A DNA stretch of 5,035 nt from an uncultured Bacteroidota bacterium (lineage in GTDB: Bacteria > Bacteroidota > Bacteroidia > Chitinophagales > Chitinophagaceae), in the NCBI GenBank assembly GCA_946479535.1, contig CAMLGP010000286.1, positions 1 through 5,035 on the forward strand, given 5' to 3'. The notes under the pieces are model-generated. The model did no database searches. It was not told the origin of the DNA and saw nothing but the letters and a program-made list of their open reading frames with translations. Below, in pieces: positions 1 through 5,035 of this stretch. How positions within the stretch are numbered: the stretch's first letter is position 1; each line of letters begins with the position of its first letter. Both the position numbers and the translations under genes were made by a program.

Positions 1-98
1 CCAATGATTACGTCCTTACCGGTAACGCCAGTCCAATTCCCACCAGAGAGCTTGCGTATTTTGTTTGCACCAACTTCTATGCTATTCTCATCAGCCAT
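1..98 (-). CDS. Putative S8 subtilase N-terminus, 3'-partial
   Basis: An ATG at 98-96 opens a frame of 32 full codons plus two bases (GG, necessarily Gly) with no stop before the window edge. The peptide begins MADENSIEVGANKIRKL and ends with WTGVTGKDVIIG. In subtilases a segment of the form G(V/L)TGKGVxVxVIDTG leads directly into the catalytic Asp, so the end of this fragment is just what would precede that motif, with Asp expected about three residues outside the window. If this is correct, the enzyme has no signal peptide and no room for a normal propeptide, as in cytoplasmic subtilisins. The start is the first Met after the intergenic gap and lacks a Shine-Dalgarno sequence, like its neighbour. 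It lies 63 bases downstream of the DUF6603-like gene on the same strand. The reading frame is likely real; the family call rests on about 12 residues and could be wrong. Confidence 0.5.
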   Translation of the reverse strand, partial: MADENSIEVGANKIRKLSGGNWTGVTGKDVII

Positions 99-161
99 GT
101 AAGTACTTATTTTTAAAAATATCTACTAAATACACACTGGCCTATACCACAAAGCGGGTAC
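99..161 (-). other. AT-rich intergenic gap, possible weak promoter
   Basis: These 63 bases separate the DUF6603-like stop from the next start. On the minus strand there is TTTG at 153-150 and TATTTAG at 132-126, a poor fit to the Bacteroidota pattern (TTTG, about 19-21 bases, TAnnTTTG). A closer -7-like TATTTTTA lies at 121-114 but has no TTTG at the right distance. A perfect 14-base palindrome, TATTTTTAAAAATA, fills 108-121, and a 10-base palindrome, TAAGTACTTA, fills 100-109. The long palindrome has no GC stem, so it is not a credible intrinsic terminator. An internal promoter or an operator is possible but unproven; read-through from the upstream genes is equally likely. Confidence 0.3.
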
Positions 162-3100
162 TCAATTCATATTAACCTCATGGGTTGCAACTACCTGTAA
201 TTGCTCACTGAGTTCCGGTTTCTTACGAATAAGATTGTTGTATTGCTGATACACTTCCGAATAACTTCCCGCTTTTACATCATCCGCTAAATATAGTTTC
301 AGATCACTGATACCTGCTATCGCATACTGCTGTTCAGTGACCCGTACTTTCTCCGGTGCATTGGCAGAAGTTCTGCTGTTCAAATAAGAAAGTGGAGAAG
401 CTGAAACAGCAGCCATACGCGTACTGGATTTAAACAGGGATTTCCTGAAATCATACCTGTTTTTCCCCGGTATATCCTTCTTTTTCCGGCCCAGGTAACT
501 GAATTCATAATCCACACTTTTATTGATCACCTGCGGCGCATCAAGTGATGCAGAACCGGTTATTGAAAAACCGCTGGTCATCTTTTCAAAGGAAGGACGC
601 GAAAGTTTTTCTGCATCTTCCATCTGAAGGAAATTGCCGGGTGCAAACTGATCCTTTACGGGTTCTGTAGAAAGACCAGTGCCATTGATTTTAATCTTAA
701 AATTCTTTGCATCCTTCGGAAGTTTATTGCCAAATTTATCGATGTCGATCTCCAGGGGGACCAGCGTTTGGCGGAAAGTAAGTACCCCAAATGGGTGAAT
801 CAATACTTTTGGTCCTCCAGTTGCGGATTTGCGTACACTTACATGGAGGTTATTATTAACAGGTATGGCAGATACCCAATTAGTATCTTTTTCAACCTCC
901 TCAGTGAGTCGCGCAATTATATCTTCTATTAATGCTTCAACCACTCCGCGCACGCTACCCCATCTGGCATGGAATGGCACCGATATACTAAAGAAGAAAA
1001 AGCTGATGCTTCCTTTACCCTTAAGGTCCCAGGGCTCTGTCCCTGCCAACACTCCTTCCACATGAATGCCCATTATCACAGTGGTATTTCTTCTGAGGGC
1101 AAGACCCGCCGCAAATCCGGCTTCAAAATCTCCGAGCGACCTGATCAATACATCAAACGCCACATAACCATATACATTGAAACCGGAGGAGCTGGCATAG
1201 AGTTCAGCCTTGGCGCCAAACTGTACGGTATTGGAAGTGATCGCAAAGTAACATTGCAGTGTTGCTCTTGGATTGTCACCGGATAAAAGACTCACGGTGA
1301 TCCGTTGCATATTCGGCAATTCCCCATTTAGTTCTTCTTTATTGAACGCAGGATGGAAACCACCTGCACTTAAGATGAACATGGGATTATCACCCCAGCC
1401 AATACGTAATCCAAAATCTCCACTGAGTGTAAGGGTTAAGAAAGAAGAATCATAGAGGCTCGCATCAAAAGAGATTAGCTGGTTTTCAAAATCAATTACT
1501 CCCAGGAAATTCACCTGGATCTTCAGTACCGGCCTGTTTTGATCGGGCAGTATGGCCTTCACCACCCCGAAGATGGTCAACCTTTCAAAAGGTATCTCTA
1601 TCACGATGCCCACTTCAATCGTGATCAGTGTGGGTGTACCCCATCCGAATTTGAGGATCGGGCATATTAAATAATGCTTCTGTACCTGGGGAAAAGCCTG
1701 GTTCAGATCACTGAGGATCCTGGCAATATTGGCAATGATATTCTCCGGGAAGAGAATACTCTTAAGTGTATTTGATTTTAGGCCTTCGCGTAAGAATTGA
1801 ATATTTGCCTGGCGATGCACACCAATAATACCGCCGATCCCATTCCAGGTAAAACCCATGCCCAGTTGGATCGGCTCAAATTCTGCAGAAATGAGAAGCA
1901 GCAATGAATAGCCAGGTTTACCATCCGGCAGTTTGGTAGTAATGATCGCAATCGCCTTAATGCTGAATACTTTTTTATAACTCAGTTCGATGGCACCGAT
2001 ATATTCCCCTTTATCCGGGTTAAAGCTGATGAATCCACCACCTGTCAATCCACCTGTATCGATCGACAAACCAATCTGCGTTGGCGGTTTTAAGGCAATA
2101 GAATAATCCGCAAAATGAAAATTCTTTTTTTCCGCGCCGGTGTTGAAGTCATGCAATAAACCAATCTGCTGAACGGTGGCAGTAATACCCAGAATATCTG
2201 CTGTAAAGCCAACAGAGGTTTCCAACTGAAAACCCTCTCCATCCGGAATGCCCGATGCTTTCAGATAAAGCGCATCCATTGTAACGGGTCCTAATTCCAG
2301 GTGTAGCGGAATAAATACCGAAATACCGGAACCCCCATCCACATACAATCCCTTTTTAAAATTAAGACCAACACCTAACTCAAAACCTGCCTCCACGCCT
2401 TTTTCTGGTATCAGTGATTGTAAAAAACTATCGGAACCATTCCTGGCAAGCACAAATGAACAATCCTGGAAACTTAATTTTGAATCAATCTCCCTGTCCG
2501 CCACACTTGCCGTAGATGTGAACATTGCTTTACCGAAATTAAGACGGGTGCCCTGTGAATCTCCGAGGCTCCAGTTTGCGCCAAGGCTTTCCTTCTGGAT
2601 CCTGAATTCAAGTTTGGCATCTACACCGGGCAGGCCTTCCAACGAAATGGATAATTTGTAACCTCCCCCTATATCATATTCCAGTTTGCCCTGTCCGGCA
2701 AGCGCCAGTTCCAGTCCCACACCTCCTGAATCCAGCGAGGAGCGCAGGGCAAGGGAAATAAAATAAGTGATGGTTGTTTCAAGGTCAGCAGTATCTTTTA
2801 TTTTATCGGACAGTGACAGCGTTAATACTCTTTCGGAGATCTGATCACCAATCGTTTCAGCCATTTCTGCGGGTGGATCAAAACCATAGGTCACTCTCAC
2901 TTTGCTGCTAAGCGCTTCCGAGAAATACAGCGGCACCACCATCAGGAAATATATACCATCACTGAAGAGTTTGATCTGTTCATTAGACAGTTTCTTCTTA
3001 TCAACATCTGTCAGCCCCTGCCAGGTAATATTCCAGTCTTCATCAGACATTTTCTCCCATTCTTCGCTGGATCCTTTTGACCAATCTTTTAAATTCTGAC

Positions 3101-3617
3101 CTACGCTCAAAACAAGCCGCTTGAGGAACTTCAAACTGCCAACAATGATCCCCAAAGTACCTGTTGCACCGTGAGCAACAGGAAGATCTGAAAGCATCAA
3201 TAGTACTTTAACAATATCCGCCGCTGTCTTTGTTTTTTTGCCGGGATACTTAAGACTGCTGAATAGGACAAACTGGTACAGGAAATCCAATAATTCCTCA
3301 GCGGCTTCTACACCTGTCTCACTTGTAAGAAAATGGATGCTATCATCAATAATATTGGAAACAATAATAATGTCATCAACAATATTTGCGAAGGCTTCGA
3401 GTGTTACGCCGGAATCGTCCAGCTCCAGGAACTGTCCGATATTCGCCATAGAGGTATGTGCGGCTGCCGGTACGCTGAATGAAACCGCGTTATTATAACC
3501 CAGGTAGCCAAGTATCTCTTCCCGCGAGGCATTATCTTCCAGTTTCTCGATGGCTACCTTAAGAATCAAATGGGTTGCTTTGACAACTCTTTTTAATATG
3601 CTTTTTACCTCACTCAT
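162..3617 (-). CDS. Large beta-rich DUF6603-like protein of unknown function
   Basis: This is a complete 1151-residue protein. The start at 3617 is the only sensible one and sits in an ATGAGTGA overlap with the phosphatase stop; the stop is TGA at 162-164. Residues 1-290 are mostly helical, with hydrophobic stretches near 81-90, 152-172 and 221-233 but no cleavable signal peptide. Residues 298-890 are dense in alternating hydrophobic beta strands with Gly turns. Landmarks are AEFEPIQLGMGFTWNGIGG (578-596), FGWGTPTLITIEVG (657-670), IGWGDNPMFILSAGGFHPAF (739-758), SGDNPR (779-784) and SNTVQFGAKAELY (795-807). These landmarks, and the following HPFGVLTFRQTLVPLEIDIDKFG-type segment (941-963) and DAEKLSRPSFE (1001-1011), match what I remember of DUF6603 proteins; this is recall, not a search. 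A basic linker (1044-1066) precedes a C-terminal module ending in LQVVATHE. No catalytic motif is recognised. Structural, membrane-interacting or transfer roles are all possible, and none is shown by the sequence. Confidence 0.8.
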   Translation of the reverse strand: MSEVKSILKRVVKATHLILKVAIEKLEDNASREEILGYLGYNNAVSFSVPAAAHTSMANIGQFLELDDSGVTLEAFANIVDDIIIVSNIIDDSIHFLTSETGVEAAEELLDFLYQFVLFSSLKYPGKKTKTAADIVKVLLMLSDLPVAHGATGTLGIIVGSLKFLKRLVLSVGQNLKDWSKGSSEEWEKMSDEDWNITWQGLTDVDKKKLSNEQIKLFSDGIYFLMVVPLYFSEALSSKVRVTYGFDPPAEMAETIGDQISERVLTLSLSDKIKDTADLETTITYFISLALRSSLDSGGVGLELALAGQGKLEYDIGGGYKLSISLEGLPGVDAKLEFRIQKESLGANWSLGDSQGTRLNFGKAMFTSTASVADREIDSKLSFQDCSFVLARNGSDSFLQSLIPEKGVEAGFELGVGLNFKKGLYVDGGSGISVFIPLHLELGPVTMDALYLKASGIPDGEGFQLETSVGFTADILGITATVQQIGLLHDFNTGAEKKNFHFADYSIALKPPTQIGLSIDTGGLTGGGFISFNPDKGEYIGAIELSYKKVFSIKAIAIITTKLPDGKPGYSLLLLISAEFEPIQLGMGFTWNGIGGIIGVHRQANIQFLREGLKSNTLKSILFPENIIANIARILSDLNQAFPQVQKHYLICPILKFGWGTPTLITIEVGIVIEIPFERLTIFGVVKAILPDQNRPVLKIQVNFLGVIDFENQLISFDASLYDSSFLTLTLSGDFGLRIGWGDNPMFILSAGGFHPAFNKEELNGELPNMQRITVSLLSGDNPRATLQCYFAITSNTVQFGAKAELYASSSGFNVYGYVAFDVLIRSLGDFEAGFAAGLALRRNTTVIMGIHVEGVLAGTEPWDLKGKGSISFFFFSISVPFHARWGSVRGVVEALIEDIIARLTEEVEKDTNWVSAIPVNNNLHVSVRKSATGGPKVLIHPFGVLTFRQTLVPLEIDIDKFGNKLPKDAKNFKIKINGTGLSTEPVKDQFAPGNFLQMEDAEKLSRPSFEKMTSGFSITGSASLDAPQVINKSVDYEFSYLGRKKKDIPGKNRYDFRKSLFKSSTRMAAVSASPLSYLNSRTSANAPEKVRVTEQQYAIAGISDLKLYLADDVKAGSYSEVYQQYNNLIRKKPELSEQLQVVATHEVNMN
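1452..2006 (-). repeat. Diverged internal beta repeat within DUF6603-like core
   Basis: Residues 538-602 and about 663-722 of the DUF6603-like protein share a layout. Each has a strand starting IE(L/I), then a hydrophobic strand (FSIKAIAIIT; LTIFGVVKAI), a LPD turn followed by Pro (LPDGKP at 563-568; LPDQNRP at 690-696), a long strand, and a turn into another strand pair. Two GWG motifs, at 658-660 and 740-742, each followed within a few residues by Pro and a hydrophobic strand, add to the sense of repetition. The similarity is by eye and weak, but it fits a repetitive beta architecture. Confidence 0.35.
2964..3071 (-). repeat. Degenerate 8-residue Ser/Glu helix-cap repeat in DUF6603-like protein
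   Basis: Residues 183-218 can be read as four consecutive units: SSEEWEKM, SDEDWNITWQGL, TDVDKKKL and SNEQIKLF, followed by another SDG. Each begins with Ser or Thr and acidic or amide residues and ends with a large hydrophobic residue, a pattern typical of short helices with Ser/Thr N-caps. The units are diverged at the DNA level, so this is an old protein-level repeat and not a recent tandem duplication. It sits in the helical N-terminal third, between two hydrophobic segments. Confidence 0.4.
3610..3617 (-). promoter_or_regulatory. ATGAGTGA stop/start overlap (translational coupling)
   Basis: The start codon of the DUF6603-like gene (3617-3615) lies inside the last codons of the phosphatase gene, whose TGA stop is at 3612-3610. 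The minus-strand bases before the ATG (GTTTATTTCATACAAC) contain no Shine-Dalgarno sequence. Re-initiation by ribosomes finishing the phosphatase is therefore the likely route to translation, keeping the two proteins at linked levels. The overlap is seen directly; coupling is inferred. Confidence 0.75.
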
Positions 3618-5035
3618 GTTGTATGAAATAAACGGGGTCTTCTTCTGATCTTTTCAACGTCTGTTCATGCACAGTATAAAAATCCGGATCAAGAATAGGA
3701 TCATCTTTTTCCAGCCAGTATAATAGTTTGTGTGTAACTAAAAGTTGGTCATGTTCATCTTTGCTGATCTTTACCAGCCCAATATTGGATTTCCAAACCA
3801 CAGATCTTGACACCGCATTCTGGTGTATCAGCACATGGCGGTTCAGCACTTTGGTATAGGCTTCTGCTACTCCTCCACCAGCGGGATCTACATCCGGTTC
3901 AAACGGTTCAACATGTATCTTCTCTGGTCGTCCTTCAGGGGAATCCTCATCCGGACGTATATCTCTTGCTATGGTCATGGACCATCCCCAGTCAGGAGGA
4001 CGGTTGGATATTGTTGAAACGGGCCAGCTTTTGGGATTGAGCAATACCGGTTCCTTGCGAAGACTGATCCGCTGTGCAGGTAAGGGCGGAATAGCATCAT
4101 CATTTGTAATCTCCAATCCTGCTTTCGAGTTCCAACCAAGTCTTTGTACAGGATAAAATAAACTCTGCAATACCTGTTGCACCATGCTGGCTGTCAGAAA
4201 TTGCGTATTTAAAAATTTCTCATTCTTCAATGAACTGGAGACAAGCTGAACAAATCTGGAGGGCAACGGCTTGTCTTTTTTCCAGTAATCAACTGCAGTT
4301 GAAATGGCATAGTGAACGTCTCCGGAGAGAAAAACAACCTTATCGAATTTCTCTACTTTGGCCAAAAACGCTTCGAGTGCCGGAGGATTCAGTGCCCAGG
4401 CCTCCGGATCTGCACTAAACTTCATAAACACTTCCACCACGGGCTGTATCAATATCTCCATTGTTCCCAGTCCCAATACAGGGGCGGGTGAAACGATAAA
4501 TAGCATACGACCGCCAACAGGATTTAGAGGGAGTTGATCATCCAGCGCATCATTGGTCATCAAACCGGGAAATCCATTTTTGGTGGGGAAAGTTCTTCGC
4601 GTACGGGTGTCGAGCACATATACCATCGTTTCACCGCAGGGAACACTATAATGCCATTTTACAGGTGGTGCTGATTCATCGGTTAAATCCAGACCCAATA
4701 AATGTTCGAGTTGAGTGGCGGCAGTAGTTGAAGGATAGGGTCCTGAGGTGCCAGTGAAAAGTTCGCTGATTTTGTTCAGCATGTCAAGGTTCATTCCTGC
4801 TTCATACGAGGTTGGCATATTACCCCAATCCTGGAAGATGGCATAAGCAGCAAGGCCATTTCTCACCATACTTAATCCAAGTGGTGAGCCATAGACCTCT
4901 TCACGCCAGGAACGGGAACCGTTCCAGTCGTCCGCCACTTCATGATCATCGAAGATCATATAGACCGGAACATTTGCCAGCAGCCTTCTCACTTTGGGGA
5001 TTTGCAGCAGGAACATTTTTACATCTGCCATTTCC
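3610..5035 (-). CDS. PhoD-like alkaline phosphatase/phosphodiesterase, 5'-partial
   Basis: This is the C-terminal 474 or so residues of a PhoD-family metallophosphatase, a group that hydrolyses phosphomono- or phosphodiesters with a multinuclear metal centre. The frame stays open to the window edge: a Glu codon precedes the first visible Met (base 5031), and that Met falls in the conserved run leading to the active-site block, so it is internal and not the start. Counting from that Met, the diagnostic metal-binding block FDDHEVADDWN is at residues 27-37 (4921-4953), the DTRTRR strand at 141-146, and the second metal block VFLSGDVHYAIS at 233-244 (4300-4335), followed by RFVQLVSSSLKN at 259-270. 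The last 130 or so residues (PPDWGW near 345, then VVWKSNIGLVK near 411) form the C-terminal extension seen in large PhoD-like proteins. The missing N-terminal part should carry the GDQIY-type metal block. A signal peptide cannot be judged. The gene overlaps the next one by 8 bases, implying one operon. The family call is firm; the true substrate is unknown. Confidence 0.93.
   Translation of the reverse strand, partial: EMADVKMFLLQIPKVRRLLANVPVYMIFDDHEVADDWNGSRSWREEVYGSPLGLSMVRNGLAAYAIFQDWGNMPTSYEAGMNLDMLNKISELFTGTSGPYPSTTAATQLEHLLGLDLTDESAPPVKWHYSVPCGETMVYVLDTRTRRTFPTKNGFPGLMTNDALDDQLPLNPVGGRMLFIVSPAPVLGLGTMEILIQPVVEVFMKFSADPEAWALNPPALEAFLAKVEKFDKVVFLSGDVHYAISTAVDYWKKDKPLPSRFVQLVSSSLKNEKFLNTQFLTASMVQQVLQSLFYPVQRLGWNSKAGLEITNDDAIPPLPAQRISLRKEPVLLNPKSWPVSTISNRPPDWGWSMTIARDIRPDEDSPEGRPEKIHVEPFEPDVDPAGGGVAEAYTKVLNRHVLIHQNAVSRSVVWKSNIGLVKISKDEHDQLLVTHKLLYWLEKDDPILDPDFYTVHEQTLKRSEEDPVYFIQHE

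Noticed and set aside
108..121. Palindrome as an intrinsic terminator of the DUF6603-like gene
   Set aside because: The stem would be made only of A-T pairs with no loop and no GC core, so it is too weak to be called a terminator.
829..1455. Plus-strand open frames of 60-105 codons
   Set aside because: They are antisense to the well-conserved core of the DUF6603-like gene, overlap one another and show no recognisable protein motifs.
2902..3498. Plus-strand open frames of 65 and 86 codons
   Set aside because: They lie antisense to the N-terminal part of the DUF6603-like gene, with Ser-rich low-information translations and no credible start context.
3610..3617. Frameshift joining the phosphatase and DUF6603-like frames into one protein
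   Set aside because: Each product ends or begins naturally at the junction, the ATGAGTGA overlap is a normal operon arrangement, and no slippery sequence is visible.
3807..4418. Plus-strand open frames of 61-77 codons opposite the phosphatase
   Set aside because: They are in mutually overlapping frames antisense to conserved PhoD sequence, which explains the base composition fully.
5029..5031. Met codon at 5031 as the true start of the phosphatase
   Set aside because: The frame continues open to the edge (preceding codon GAA), the Met lies inside a conserved PhoD segment just ahead of the FDDHE block, and the N-terminal metal-binding block would be missing if it were the start.

Overview
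The window holds three genes in a row, all on the minus strand, so the transcriptional order runs from high to low coordinates. First comes a PhoD-like metallophosphatase whose 5' part lies beyond base 5035. Next is a complete 1151-residue beta-rich protein that I assign by family resemblance to the DUF6603 group. Last is the first 33 codons of a gene that runs off the left edge and whose N-terminus reads like an intracellular, signal-less subtilase (S8 serine peptidase). No RNA genes, mobile elements, CRISPR arrays or clear terminators are visible.

The likely source is a Bacteroidota bacterium, perhaps of the Chitinophaga type. The reasons are the moderate GC content by eye, AT-rich gene starts without Shine-Dalgarno sequences, and overall protein style. 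This is an inference from general traits, not from a marker gene.

Layout in transcription order: 5035-3610 phosphatase (partial); 3617-162 DUF6603-like giant, overlapping the phosphatase by 8 bases in an ATGAGTGA junction; 161-99 a 63-base AT-rich gap with a 14-base perfect palindrome; 98-1 the start of the putative peptidase. The 8-base overlap strongly suggests that the first two genes are co-transcribed and translationally coupled. The third gene follows closely enough to share the transcript, although the gap could also hold its own weak promoter.

How the products work together is unknown. The visible combination is a phosphoester-hydrolysing enzyme, a very large beta-strand-rich protein of unknown function with no signal peptide, and a possible protease. 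The DUF6603-like protein is the main unexplained element. It has a helical N-terminal third with a short degenerate Ser/Glu-Trp repeat, a long beta-repeat core containing two GWG motifs, and a basic linker leading to a small C-terminal module.
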